A stretch of DNA of 40,058 nucleotides from Bacteroidales bacterium (GTDB taxonomy: Bacteria; Bacteroidota; Bacteroidia; Bacteroidales; JAFGXI01). The stretch lies in assembly GCA_027064025.1 (NCBI GenBank), contig JAMOQL010000192.1, positions 1 to 40,058 of the forward strand, in the 5' to 3' direction. The notes beneath the pieces were generated by a model that was not told the origin of the DNA, searched no databases, and saw only the letters and a program-made list of their open reading frames with translations. Every line of letters starts with the position of its first letter. Positions within the stretch are counted from its first letter, which is position 1. The position numbers and the translations under genes were made by a program. Below are positions 10,426 to 20,705 of this stretch, piece by piece.

Positions 10426-11286
10426 ATGGTATATATATTACTTAGTATATTGTTCTTTACAGGAATTTTTCTTGTATTTAAAATTATTGGAAAGAAAGAT
10501 CTTTCTGTAATTAATATTATCGTAATTAATTATTTTGTAGCAGCACTTTTAGGGAATGTGCAATCACAAGTCAATCCGATTCAAGCCTTACATGAAGATT
10601 GGCTATATATGTCCATTATTATTGGATTATTATATTTTATATTTTTTATTGTTATAGGTATTAGCACCAAACTTGTAGGTCTATCCGTAACTACTGTAGC
10701 TAGTAAAATGAGTGTTGTAATACCTATAGTATTTTCAATAATTTACTTCAACGAAAGCTTATCTATATTTAAAATATCTGGAATTATCTTAGCATTAACG
10801 GGCGTTATATTAACAGTCTATAAAAAGCCTGAAAAAAATAGGAAAGTAAAACTTTCGGAATTTCTAATCCCTTTACTATTATTTATTGGAATGGGAGTAA
10901 CTGATATGTTAACCAAAATTGCTCAAGACAAATACCTTAATCCAAATAATATTGCATTATTTAATTCTAGCTTATTCTATATCGCATTTCTTATCAGCTT
11001 AATTTACGTATTAGGTCTTCGTAAACAAAAAGAGTTTTTTAAACAAAGCACTCTCTTCTACGGAATTATTCTCGGGACTGTCAATTATTACGGTGTATAT
11101 TTTTTCCTCAAAGCATTAGATTCAAAAATATTTGACAGTTCTGTAATTTTTGGGATAAATAATGTGAGTATTGTAATATTGTCTGTATTTTTGGGTTTTG
11201 TTATCTTTAAAGAAAAAACAAATAAAATTAATATTATTGGAATAGCAAGTGCAATAACTGCAATTGTGTTCCTTAGTATTTCTTAA
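10426..11286 (+). CDS. EamA/DMT-family transporter
   Basis: About 10 hydrophobic helices in two repeats; SIIYFNESLSIFKISGIILALTGVILTVYKK and GFVIFKEKTNKINIIGIASAITAIVFLS. Confidence 0.8.
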   Translation: MVYILLSILFFTGIFLVFKIIGKKDLSVINIIVINYFVAALLGNVQSQVNPIQALHEDWLYMSIIIGLLYFIFFIVIGISTKLVGLSVTTVASKMSVVIPIVFSIIYFNESLSIFKISGIILALTGVILTVYKKPEKNRKVKLSEFLIPLLLFIGMGVTDMLTKIAQDKYLNPNNIALFNSSLFYIAFLISLIYVLGLRKQKEFFKQSTLFYGIILGTVNYYGVYFFLKALDSKIFDSSVIFGINNVSIVILSVFLGFVIFKEKTNKINIIGIASAITAIVFLSIS

Positions 11287-11897
11287 TGGTAGAGATTAAA
11301 GACAAATACAAAACCATTGCTCAACAGAGCGAAGGCCTTTACAAAGAAAAAGGCAGTAAATTCTTATCCTTTGCATTTCCTATTACTTCCGAAAAACAAA
11401 TCAAAGAAATTCAGCAAGAATTACGAAAAAAATACTACGATGCTAGACATCATGTTTTTGCATGGAAACTTGGTATACAAGACAATAATTATAGATCTAG
11501 CGATGATGGAGAACCATCTAATTCGTCAGGTCCACCAGTCTTAGGACAAATTCGTTCGTATGAACTTAGCGATATATTAATTGTTGTTATTAGATATTTT
11601 GGAGGCACCAAATTAGGAATTCCTGGTTTAATTCATGCATATAAAACGGCCGCTGCAGAAGCAATAGAAAATAATAAAATAATTAATAAAATAATCACAC
11701 ACACTTATAAAATTAGTTTTGCATACGAAGATATGAATTTAGTAATGCGGAAACTAAAAGAACAAAATATTGAACAACAAAATCAAGAATTTGACTTAAA
11801 ATGCAGCCTAGAAATTAATATTAGGCTTTCCGATTGCGAAAAGACAGAGAATATTTTTAAAAAGATACCAAACATTAATATTGAACAAATCTCATAA
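11286..11897 (+). CDS. YigZ/IMPACT family (UPF0029) protein
   Basis: KGSKFLSFAFPI, ARHHVFAWKLG, SSDDGEPSNSSGPPVLGQIRSYELSDILIVVIRYFGGTKLGIPGLIHAYKTAA; TAATG overlap with the upstream gene. Confidence 0.9.
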   Translation: MVEIKDKYKTIAQQSEGLYKEKGSKFLSFAFPITSEKQIKEIQQELRKKYYDARHHVFAWKLGIQDNNYRSSDDGEPSNSSGPPVLGQIRSYELSDILIVVIRYFGGTKLGIPGLIHAYKTAAAEAIENNKIINKIITHTYKISFAYEDMNLVMRKLKEQNIEQQNQEFDLKCSLEINIRLSDCEKTENIFKKIPNINIEQIS

Positions 11898-11912
11898 TCA
11901 ACATTATCTCTC

Positions 11913-12818
11913 ATGAAAAATAGAAGTTTAGTTTCCATCAACGATTACACAAAAGAAGATTATTTGAAGATAATCAAAAAAACAGCTGAATTCGAAAAAA
12001 AACCTGTTCAAAAGATTTTAGAGGGAAAAATTATTGCCACTCTATTCTTCGAACCATCGACAAGAACTCGACTAAGTTTCGAATCCGCAGTCAACAAATT
12101 AGGAGGTAGAATAATTGGATTTACCGACGCCGCCTCTTCAAGTGTAAAAAAAGGAGAAAGTCTGAAAGACACTATCAAAACAGTTGCTAATTATAGCGAT
12201 TTAATTGTTATGAGACACCCCGTAGAAGGTAGTGCAAGATATGCAAGCGAAGTTTCTAATGTACCTATTATTAATGCAGGAGATGGTGCAAATCAGCATC
12301 CAACCCAAACACTTCTCGATTTATATTCTATATACAAAACTCAAGGCACACTCGAAAATCTAAATATTTTTTTAGTTGGTGATTTAAAATATGGAAGAAC
12401 CATCCATTCTCTTATAATGGCCATGTCACACTTTAATCCAACTTTTAACTTTATTTCACCAGAATTTCTAAAGATGCCAAAGGAATACAAACTATTTTTA
12501 GACTCTAAAGGTATCAAATATTACGAACACGAAGATTTTACAGAATACATAAAAGAAGCCGACATTATTTATATGACTCGAGTACAAAAAGAACGATTTT
12601 CTGACCCAATAGAATACGAAAAAGTTAAAAATGTATATATATTAAGAAACGAAATGCTAAATAACTCTAAAGAAAATCTCAAAGTTCTACATCCACTTCC
12701 AAGAGTGAATGAGATAAATGATGATGTTGATAACAACCCAAAAGCCTATTATTTTGAGCAAGCATTAAATGGAGTCTACACTCGCCAAGCTATTATTTCG
12801 ACCATCTTAGATTTATAA
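11913..12818 (+). CDS. pyrB: Aspartate carbamoyltransferase catalytic subunit
   Basis: [37 protein letters not shown]. Confidence 0.97.
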   Translation: MKNRSLVSINDYTKEDYLKIIKKTAEFEKKPVQKILEGKIIATLFFEPSTRTRLSFESAVNKLGGRIIGFTDAASSSVKKGESLKDTIKTVANYSDLIVMRHPVEGSARYASEVSNVPIINAGDGANQHPTQTLLDLYSIYKTQGTLENLNIFLVGDLKYGRTIHSLIMAMSHFNPTFNFISPEFLKMPKEYKLFLDSKGIKYYEHEDFTEYIKEADIIYMTRVQKERFSDPIEYEKVKNVYILRNEMLNNSKENLKVLHPLPRVNEINDDVDNNPKAYYFEQALNGVYTRQAIISTILDL

Positions 12819-12842
12819 TATAAATACAAAAAAAATAAAATC

Positions 12843-13307
12843 ATGAACAGCGATAAAAAAGAATTACGCGTAAACGCTATTAAAAACGGAACCGTTATCG
12901 ACCATATACCTGCCGAAGATTTATTTAAAGTTATTAAAATCTTGGGACTACAAAATATTAAAAATACAATGACCCTAGGAAATAACTTAGAAAGTAAAAC
13001 CCATGGACATAAAGGAATTATTAAAATATCTGAATTGTTTTTTAAAGATGATGATATTAACAGAATTGCACTTGCAGCACCACATGCAAAACTAAATATA
13101 ATAAAAGATTATAACGTTGTAGAAAAACGACAAGTCAAAGTTCCTGACTCTGTAGTAGGTATTGCAAAATGTGTCAATCCTAAATGCATTACTAATTTTG
13201 AAGATAATGTCACCCCTATATTTACAGTTATTGATAAAGAAAATATCACTTTAAAATGTCACTACTGCGAGAAAATTACAAATAAAGAAAATCTTAGACT
13301 TCAGTAA
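12843..13307 (+). CDS. pyrI: Aspartate carbamoyltransferase regulatory subunit
   Basis: AIKNGTVIDHIPAEDLFKVIKIL; Zn site CVNPKC...CHYC; follows pyrB. Confidence 0.96.
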   Translation: MNSDKKELRVNAIKNGTVIDHIPAEDLFKVIKILGLQNIKNTMTLGNNLESKTHGHKGIIKISELFFKDDDINRIALAAPHAKLNIIKDYNVVEKRQVKVPDSVVGIAKCVNPKCITNFEDNVTPIFTVIDKENITLKCHYCEKITNKENLRLQ

Positions 13308-13327
13308 TCTTAATTATTAATTTACAT

Positions 13328-13372
13328 AAATAGCGCTTAGATTATTAATTAATCCAAGTGCTATTTTCTTTT
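13328..13372 (+). terminator. Intrinsic terminator downstream of pyrBI
   Basis: AATAGCGCTTAGATT / AATCCAAGTGCTATT imperfect stem followed by T-rich sequence. Confidence 0.6.
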
Positions 13373-13376
13373 ATAT

Positions 13377-14585
13377 CTACAAGAATTTAATAATATATTT
13401 AGCTATTTTTTTATCCTCAAACTTAAGTGCTCTAATATTAGAAACTTCTTGATCCGTTGCATTTTCGAAAATCCCTCGCAGTTCTTTTAATTCTCCATTT
13501 TTTTCCCACTCCACTTTCCCTTGGATTACACCATTTTTATAAAAAGATACTTTCTTAAGAGTCCCATTATCATGCCACCAAAAATTATTACCTTCTAATC
13601 TCCCATTCTTATAGGTATTTTTAATTCTCAAATCACCATTTTTATACCACGACACCCATAAACCTTCTTTTTGTCCTTTGTTAAAAAAAACAATCATCCG
13701 TTTCTTATTATTCTGGTACCAATACTCCCATTTATTATCTTTTTTTCCCTTAAATACCTCTCCTCTTAATCCCTTTTGACCAGTCTGAAAATAGCCATAA
13801 ACCTTTCCTGTATAGGCACTATCTGCTTGAGGCAAATAATAAATTCTATTTCGTTTTTCTAATTGACTGATATTAATTCCATTTGCGAAAGTCTTATCTA
13901 AAATCTCTTGGAAATACCTAATTATCAACAACTTATACTCATCGTCGTATAAAATATCTTTTACCTTAGAGTTTTCTATCTTAAAAGTAACTGTAATATT
14001 ATTATTATCAGGACAATACCCACATCTAAAAAACTTCATTAATATCTTAGTATCTCCTTCTAAACCGGGTATACTAATCTTTTTCCACATATAAGAATTG
14101 TGATTTTTTCGTCCTTTACCTAAACGATCATTTAAAAGAATAAGAAAATTAGACACATTGTCAATATCTTTAGATACAAAAGTAAGTAAAAAATCTTTCT
14201 CGTTTTTATTAGTAGATGTCCAATAAAGCGCCTCAATATAATCATAACAAAAAGCGACTACCTCATCTAATAAAAACATAGAATCTTGAAGAAAAACCAT
14301 AAGATTGGTATCAGGATATATCGAATTAATAGATATTCTTTGCTCTCGATAACCAATAGCAGAAATAACCAAAGTATCATTTAACAAGGAATCAGGAATA
14401 AACAATTCGAACGTACCATCTGTCATAGACGCCGTACCAATTATAGACGAATCTATATAAACATTGGCCAAAGAAATAGCCGATTTAGATAAATCCTCCT
14501 GCACCTCGCCGCTCAATTTATAATTCTGAGCGAACAAAGATGACGAAATAAACAATAATAATAAAATTAGTATCTTAGGCATCAT
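13377..14585 (-). CDS. Secreted protein with carboxypeptidase-regulatory-like domain and C-terminal MORN/YwqK-like repeats
   Basis: Signal peptide MMPKILILLLLFISSSLFAQ (start moved to 14585); SGEVQEDLSKSAISLANVYI...; repeats WYKNGDLRIKNTYKNGRLEGNNFWWHDNGTLKKVSFYKNG. Confidence 0.75.
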   Translation of the reverse strand: MMPKILILLLLFISSSLFAQNYKLSGEVQEDLSKSAISLANVYIDSSIIGTASMTDGTFELFIPDSLLNDTLVISAIGYREQRISINSIYPDTNLMVFLQDSMFLLDEVVAFCYDYIEALYWTSTNKNEKDFLLTFVSKDIDNVSNFLILLNDRLGKGRKNHNSYMWKKISIPGLEGDTKILMKFFRCGYCPDNNNITVTFKIENSKVKDILYDDEYKLLIIRYFQEILDKTFANGINISQLEKRNRIYYLPQADSAYTGKVYGYFQTGQKGLRGEVFKGKKDNKWEYWYQNNKKRMIVFFNKGQKEGLWVSWYKNGDLRIKNTYKNGRLEGNNFWWHDNGTLKKVSFYKNGVIQGKVEWEKNGELKELRGIFENATDQEVSNIRALKFEDKKIAKYIIKFL

Positions 14586-14788
14586 GACAAAAGTAGAAAA
14601 AATGTTGAAATTGCTTGATTTATTGCTAAATAAATAACGAAAAGGATAAAATCTAATTACAAATGAGCTAATTTTCAACTTTCGATACTTTAAAAGCAAT
14701 TTTTTTGATAAAACAGAAGTCAAAAAAAACGAAAATAACTATCTTGTATCACTTTATTAACATATGTGAGATTGTTAAAACATAATAC

Positions 14789-16276
14789 ATGAAAAAAATA
14801 CTGATTGCCAATAGAGGAGAGATTGCATTGCGCATTATGAGAACAATTAGAGAGATGGGATTAAAATCTGTCGCTGTTTTTTCAGAAGCCGACAGAAATG
14901 CTCCATTTGTAAAATATGCAGACGAATCTGTTTGTATTGGGCCTCCAGCCTCAAACGAATCCTACTTAAGACAAGATAAAATAATTGAAGTTTGTAAAAA
15001 ACTTAATGTTGATGGAATTCATCCTGGTTACGGCTTTTTATCGGAAAATGCCAATTTCGCTAGACTTGTTAAGCAAGAAGGACTAACATTAATAGGTCCT
15101 TCGCCAGAAGCAATGGAAATAATGGGTGATAAATTGTCGGCCAAGGCTGCAGTTAAAAGTTATAAAATACCCATGGTTCCAGGTACAGATGAAGCCATAA
15201 CAGACATACCTGAAGCCAAAAAAATAGCTCAAAAGATAGGCTACCCAATCCTTATTAAAGCTTCTGCTGGTGGCGGAGGAAAAGGAATGCGAATTGTCGA
15301 AGAAGAGAAAGATTTCGAAGAACAAATGCAATTAGCTATTAATGAAGCAGTTTCTGCTTTTGGAAATGGAGCCGTATTTATTGAGCGTTATGTCGGTTCG
15401 CCACGCCATATAGAGATTCAGATTATGGCTGATATGCACGGGAATATTGTCCCTCTTTTCGAAAGAGAATGTTCAATTCAACGTAGACATCAGAAAGTTA
15501 TAGAAGAAGCTCCATCGTCGATACTAACTCCCCAAATGCGAAAAGAAATGGGAGAAAAAGCTTGCGATGTTGCCAGAGCTTGTAATTATTATGGCGCAGG
15601 AACTGTTGAATTTTTATTAGACGAAAATCTAAACTTCTTCTTCCTAGAAATGAACACTCGCCTTCAGGTAGAACATCCCGTAACCGAATTAATCTCAGGA
15701 ATAGATTTAGTTAAGGAACAAATTAGAGTTGCAGAAGGTGAAAAACTTTCATTCAGCCAAAAGGATATTAAAATAAATGGCCACGCCGTAGAAGTTAGAG
15801 TATACGCAGAAGATCCAACAAATAATTTTTTACCAGATATAGGAACTCTCAAAACCTACAAGCCCCCTATCGGGCTAGGGGTTCGTGTTGATGATGGATT
15901 CGAAGAAGGCATGCCAATTCCAATTTATTATGATCCTATGATTTCTAAATTAATTACCCACGGAAAAAATAGAGACGAAGCTATTGAACGAATGATTCGT
16001 GCTATCGACGATTATAAAATTACAGGAATAGAAACAACTTTGCCGTTTTGTAAATTTGTAATGCAACACGAAGCTTTTACTAGTGGAAATTTTGATACTC
16101 ACTTTGTTAAAGATCATTTCTCACCTGAAAAATTAGAAACTCATCTTCCTAAAGAAACTTTAGAGTTAGCAGCTATTATGTCTTCAGTTTTTACTCAACA
16201 AAAAAAGAACGAACATATTTCTAATAATAAAACAATTAATCAACACAATAATTGGAGAGTTAACAGGAGCAAATAA
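14789..16276 (+). CDS. accC: Biotin carboxylase subunit (acetyl/propionyl-CoA carboxylase type)
   Basis: KKILIANRGEIALRIMRT, GGGGKGMRIV, FLEMNTRLQVEHPVTE. Confidence 0.93.
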   Translation: MKKILIANRGEIALRIMRTIREMGLKSVAVFSEADRNAPFVKYADESVCIGPPASNESYLRQDKIIEVCKKLNVDGIHPGYGFLSENANFARLVKQEGLTLIGPSPEAMEIMGDKLSAKAAVKSYKIPMVPGTDEAITDIPEAKKIAQKIGYPILIKASAGGGGKGMRIVEEEKDFEEQMQLAINEAVSAFGNGAVFIERYVGSPRHIEIQIMADMHGNIVPLFERECSIQRRHQKVIEEAPSSILTPQMRKEMGEKACDVARACNYYGAGTVEFLLDENLNFFFLEMNTRLQVEHPVTELISGIDLVKEQIRVAEGEKLSFSQKDIKINGHAVEVRVYAEDPTNNFLPDIGTLKTYKPPIGLGVRVDDGFEEGMPIPIYYDPMISKLITHGKNRDEAIERMIRAIDDYKITGIETTLPFCKFVMQHEAFTSGNFDTHFVKDHFSPEKLETHLPKETLELAAIMSSVFTQQKKNEHISNNKTINQHNNWRVNRSK

Positions 16277-16305
16277 TTGCGTTTCCTTTAGAAATAGCAA
16301 TCTTT

Positions 16306-16436
16306 ATAGACGCTTAATCACGTTCGGAATAATTAATCTCCCGATGCTGCGCATCGAATAATAAATTAGTCCTTTTCATTCCTTGTAGCCTCTGCCTCTA
16401 GGATATTGATAATAAAGGTTAAGCGTCTATTTTTTT
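16306..16436 (+). ncRNA. Candidate structured ncRNA (unclassified; 6S-like topology is possible)
   Basis: 12-bp closing stem ATAGACGCTTAA (16306-16317) / TTAAGCGTCTAT (16419-16430) followed by TTTTTTT. It encloses a long hairpin: GGAAT/ATTCC, AATT/AATT, CGATGC-TGC-GCATCG. No ORF in the interval. Confidence 0.45.
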
Positions 16437-16464
16437 GGTACATTTATTGCAAAGAAAAAAGAAT

Positions 16465-17097
16465 ATGCTTTTGGGTAAAAAAAATATTCACAAAATATTA
16501 GCTTCTAGAAACCACCTAATTATTTTTTTAACAGGTTTTCTCACTATTTGGGCTTCAACGAATAGCTATGCACAAAATCATAAATCTTCTGTTGCCGACT
16601 TAATTGTTATTAATGGCGATACCATGTCGCATTTCGATTTACCCGAAATAATTGTAATTCCAGCCTACCCTTTTACTTCAAAAAAACAAAAAAGGCGATA
16701 TGGACGATTAGCTAAAAAACTTAAAAAAGTTTATCCATATGCAAAAATGGCCAACGATGCATTAAAAAAAATAACTTTAGAAGTAGACAGTATTGATGAT
16801 AAACGTATTGCAAAAAAATATATAAAACAAGTTGACAAAGAACTACAGGCTAGATATGGAAAAGAACTAAAAAAGCTAACCATTTCGGAAGGTCGTTTAT
16901 TAATAAAACTAATTGACAGAGAAACAGGAAGCACTTCTTATGAATTAGTAAAAGAATTAAGAGGATCTTTTTCTGCTTTTATGTGGCAATCTTTAGCTAG
17001 ACTGTTTGGTGAAAATCTAAAAGTCAATTATAATCCAAAAGAAGAAGATAAAATGATTGAACATATTGTTCTATTAATAGAAAATAATCAATTATAA
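16465..17097 (+). CDS. DUF4294-like protein
   Basis: INGDTMSHFDLPEIIVIPAYPFTSKKQKRRYGRLAKKLKKVYPYAKMANDALKKI resembles the Bacteroidetes DUF4294 family. ATG at 16465 preferred over TTG at 16435. Confidence 0.75.
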   Translation: MLLGKKNIHKILASRNHLIIFLTGFLTIWASTNSYAQNHKSSVADLIVINGDTMSHFDLPEIIVIPAYPFTSKKQKRRYGRLAKKLKKVYPYAKMANDALKKITLEVDSIDDKRIAKKYIKQVDKELQARYGKELKKLTISEGRLLIKLIDRETGSTSYELVKELRGSFSAFMWQSLARLFGENLKVNYNPKEEDKMIEHIVLLIENNQL

Positions 17098-17147
17098 ATT
17101 GTTTTATTAGTCGGCATAATTTGTATTTTTGATAAAAATATTAAACA

Positions 17148-17864
17148 ATGATTAAAAGACTAAGACTTAGAGGAAAATTTAAAGGATACTTTTTTATTTT
17201 ATCTCTCCACCATATTTTTTCGGCTAAGATTTTCTCATTCCTAGGACATTTGTCGGGTCTATCAAAATGGATTTCTAAACATAAGGACATCCCATATAGT
17301 GATTTCTATTCGCATAAATTCGACTATCACAAACGATTAGGAATGTTTAATTATTTAATAGAACATGAAAAATTAGGAGAGGCCATAGATTACTTAGAAT
17401 TTGGAGTTTCTACAGGAAATTCGTTTAGATGGTGGATTGAAAATAACAAAGATAACAATTCACGTTTTTTTGGTTTTGACACCTTTACTGGATTACCAGA
17501 AGCGTGGGGCCCTTTTGCTCAAGGCTCTATGGGGAATAACAATGAAGCACCCCAAATTGAAGATAATAGACATCAATTCTTCCAAGGATTATTTCAACAA
17601 ACACTAATTCCATTTTTAAAAAATTACGAACCTAAAAACCCAAGGGTCATCCATATGGATGCTGATTTATACACCGCAACACTATATGTTTTGACTACAA
17701 TTGCACCCTACCTTCAAAAAGGTGATATTATTCTATTCGACGAATTTAATGTGCCTTGCCATGAATATAAGGCATTCACAGAATGGACAGAATCTTTCTA
17801 TATTGACTACGAAGTACTTGGAGCAGTAAATAATTATTACCAAGTTGCCGTTAGGATACTCTAA
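17148..17864 (+). CDS. TylF/MycF-like class I SAM-dependent methyltransferase
   Basis: YLEFGVSTGNSFRWW, FFGFDTFTGLPEAWGPFAQGSM, VIHMDADLYTATLYVL, DIILFDEF. Confidence 0.75.
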   Translation: MIKRLRLRGKFKGYFFILSLHHIFSAKIFSFLGHLSGLSKWISKHKDIPYSDFYSHKFDYHKRLGMFNYLIEHEKLGEAIDYLEFGVSTGNSFRWWIENNKDNNSRFFGFDTFTGLPEAWGPFAQGSMGNNNEAPQIEDNRHQFFQGLFQQTLIPFLKNYEPKNPRVIHMDADLYTATLYVLTTIAPYLQKGDIILFDEFNVPCHEYKAFTEWTESFYIDYEVLGAVNNYYQVAVRIL

Positions 17865-17873
17865 CTTTTCTAT

Positions 17874-18932
17874 TTATTTTTTTATTCTTATTGAAATTTT
17901 CCGGTCTGAGCCTTCCATTAGATTTGAAATTAATCTTGTACTAGGAAAATATTCAAAAATTATTTTCATAAATACAGTAATTGGAATCGACAGTATTAAA
18001 CCTGGAATACCCCAAATATAACCCCAAAACATAAGCATTACTAAAATAGTGATTATGTTTATCGAAAAAGTTTTACCCATAAATATGGGTTCCAGAATAC
18101 CTCCCATCAATACTTGAACAAAAGTAATTGATAGAATAAAAAATAGTAAAGTTCCTGTTGGATCCAATTCCACCAATGAGAATAAGGATAATAAAACAAC
18201 CGATATTACAGATCCAATCATCTGTACAAAGTTAATAGCAAAAGCAAACAAGCCCCAAAAAATCGGAAAACTAACATCAAAAAATAAACAAGCCAATGTA
18301 AAGCCAATACCTGTAAACAAGCTTATTATAAATTTCACCATTACAAATCTTAAAATATCTTTTTCGATATTTCTAAATATTTTTACAGAAGAATATTTTA
18401 TTTTGAAAATGGTATTATTCATAAGGTTCTCAAAATTAAAAGATTCCGAAAGCAAAAGCACAAGAAAAAACAAAGTCATTAAACTCATAGAAACAGTATT
18501 ACTAACCATATCTATACCTGTACCAAGCTGCCCTATTGTTTGATCGTTATGAAACGCATAGCTTATTATTTTATCAATTTCTAGATTTTCGATTCCTAAA
18601 AAATTCTGTATATTAATAATTAAGCTCGAAATCTTTAACTCCGCTTTTTCGACAAAACCACTATTTGCCATTAATATCTCGTTAGACGATATCCTAATCA
18701 ACCTACCTATCAGAAATAGTCCTGCAACAATAATCGAAATAACGATAGAAACACTGACCAACTTAGGTACTTTTCTTTTTTTTAGCCATCTCAATAGAGG
18801 AAGAAACAATAAAGAAATAAACATAGAAGCTACCAATGGAATAAAAATAAATGATAATATCTTAAGCAAATAAAAAATAATTGGAATAACAATTATTAAT
18901 AAAAGTGAATTTGTTGTTTTTAAATCTTTCAT
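17874..18932 (-). CDS. AI-2E family transporter
   Basis: About 8 hydrophobic helices; C-terminal GGILEPIFMGKTFSINIITILVMLMFWGYIWGIPGLILSIPI is typical of the AI-2E transporter family. Confidence 0.85.
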   Translation of the reverse strand: MKDLKTTNSLLLIIVIPIIFYLLKILSFIFIPLVASMFISLLFLPLLRWLKKRKVPKLVSVSIVISIIVAGLFLIGRLIRISSNEILMANSGFVEKAELKISSLIINIQNFLGIENLEIDKIISYAFHNDQTIGQLGTGIDMVSNTVSMSLMTLFFLVLLLSESFNFENLMNNTIFKIKYSSVKIFRNIEKDILRFVMVKFIISLFTGIGFTLACLFFDVSFPIFWGLFAFAINFVQMIGSVISVVLLSLFSLVELDPTGTLLFFILSITFVQVLMGGILEPIFMGKTFSINIITILVMLMFWGYIWGIPGLILSIPITVFMKIIFEYFPSTRLISNLMEGSDRKISIRIKK

Positions 18933-19080
18933 GTTTCCAATTTAGAATCAGCATTAATAATATACAAATCTAATATAAAAAAACTTTGATTTTCAACTTG
19001 TAACTAATTTTAGCAAAAAGGTAGTAAATTGGCATTGAATTTGTTAATCTTTGTTAAATCACAAATAAAAAAATAAAATT

Positions 19081-19680
19081 ATGAAATCAATACTTCCTTT
19101 TCTATTAATTATTGTACTTACATTTTCTTCTTGCATTAAAGAAGGTCCTAGAGGACCTCAAGGTTATCCAGGCGAAGATGGACAAGATGTTTCAAGCGCA
19201 AAGCTTTACTACTTCGATATGCCAATTAGTAATTATGCCAAAGAACGATATTACGAAGATAATACACAATATTATAATGATGCATGGGTGGCATATGGAT
19301 ACATCGATGGACTTGTTATTCAAGAAACAGACATGGTCATGGTATATATGCACCAAACAACTGACGGCGGTCCCGACAATTATTTTCAAGCTTTGCCATA
19401 CAACGATTATTTCGATAATTCAAGCGACTTCAATCATTATTCGTACGGTATTATGGATAATAATGGGGATTTATTTTTTTCTATTAGGAGAAATGATGGT
19501 TCAGCTCCTTTCAACAATATGAATGCAGATTTCAACATAGAATATAACGTATATATTATGCACGGTACAAAAAATAAAAAAGCAGAAATTCCTTCTTATA
19601 TCAATATTGAAAACGAAAACGACCTCAAAGAATACTTAAATATATCAGAAGCAGAAAAAATTAATATTATGGCTCGGTAA
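19081..19680 (+). CDS. Lipoprotein with a short collagen-like (GXY) segment
   Basis: Lipobox LTFSSC, then GPRGPQGYPGEDGQD (5 Gly-X-Y triplets), then a unique domain. Confidence 0.6.
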   Translation: MKSILPFLLIIVLTFSSCIKEGPRGPQGYPGEDGQDVSSAKLYYFDMPISNYAKERYYEDNTQYYNDAWVAYGYIDGLVIQETDMVMVYMHQTTDGGPDNYFQALPYNDYFDNSSDFNHYSYGIMDNNGDLFFSIRRNDGSAPFNNMNADFNIEYNVYIMHGTKNKKAEIPSYINIENENDLKEYLNISEAEKINIMAR

Positions 19681-19702
19681 ATATAAACTACATTAACTTT
19701 GT

Positions 19703-19731
19703 AAGCTCTCATATTTTGGAGGGCTTTTTTA
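19703..19731 (+). terminator. Intrinsic terminator
   Basis: AAGCTCTC (19703-19710) / GAGGGCTT (19719-19726) with a G-U pair, then T-run. Confidence 0.75.
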
Positions 19732-19748
19732 ATTAAAATTATTTTGTT

Positions 19749-20702
19749 ATGAAGAAAAAATTACGAATTGTATTTATGGGAACTCCAGATTTTGCTGTTG
19801 CAAATCTTAAAGCCTTAATCGATGACCAACAAAATATTATAGGCGTAATAACTGCCCCTGATAAACCAGCAGGGAGAGGAAAAAAAATTCAACAATCTGC
19901 AATAAAGAGATATGCAGTCGAACAAAACTTAAATATTCTTCAACCAACAAATTTAAAAGATGAAAATTTCTTATTAGATTTAAAAAATCTAAATGCTGAT
20001 TTACAAATTGTAGTTGCTTTTAGAATGCTCCCCGAAAAAGTTTGGGATATGCCTGAACTAGGGACGTTTAACTTACACGCTTCACTCCTTCCTCAATACA
20101 GAGGTGCTGCTCCAATCAATTGGGCTATCATTAATGGCGAAAAAGCAACAGGGGTAACAACTTTCTTTTTGCAGCACGAGATTGACACAGGCAATATTAT
20201 CTTTCAAGAAAAAGTTCAGATTACTGATGATATGGATGCTGAAGATTTGCACGATCAATTAATGGACTTGGGGGCTAAATTAGTAGTCGAAACCGTTCAC
20301 CAAATCGAAAATACCAATATCATAACAAAGCCTCAGAAAAACTTTAATAAAAATGATCTAAAGGCGGCTCCAAAAATTTTTAAAGCTGATTGTAAAATTA
20401 ATTGGGACCAATCTATAGTAACTATCCATAACCATATACGTGGATTAAGTCCATACCCAACAGCTTGGACTCGACTAAATAATAAATCACTAAAAATATT
20501 TAAAGGCAAAAAAGAGTTAATCCATCATTCAAACAAAATAGGAACAATTGTTACAGATCATAAAACCTTCTTAAAAATCACTGTAAAAGAAGGCTACTAT
20601 AGTCTATTAGAATTACAGCTAGAAGGTAAAAAAAGAATGAACATCGAGAATTTTCTAAGAGGCTTTCAAAATCAGAAAGACATAAAATTTGTACTCGAAT
20701 AA
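19749..20702 (+). CDS. fmt: Methionyl-tRNA formyltransferase
   Basis: RIVFMGTPDFAVANLKAL, TAPDKPAGRGKKI, NLHASLLPQYRGAAPINWAIINGE. Confidence 0.97.
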   Translation: MKKKLRIVFMGTPDFAVANLKALIDDQQNIIGVITAPDKPAGRGKKIQQSAIKRYAVEQNLNILQPTNLKDENFLLDLKNLNADLQIVVAFRMLPEKVWDMPELGTFNLHASLLPQYRGAAPINWAIINGEKATGVTTFFLQHEIDTGNIIFQEKVQITDDMDAEDLHDQLMDLGAKLVVETVHQIENTNIITKPQKNFNKNDLKAAPKIFKADCKINWDQSIVTIHNHIRGLSPYPTAWTRLNNKSLKIFKGKKELIHHSNKIGTIVTDHKTFLKITVKEGYYSLLELQLEGKKRMNIENFLRGFQNQKDIKFVLE

Positions 20703-20705
20703 GAC

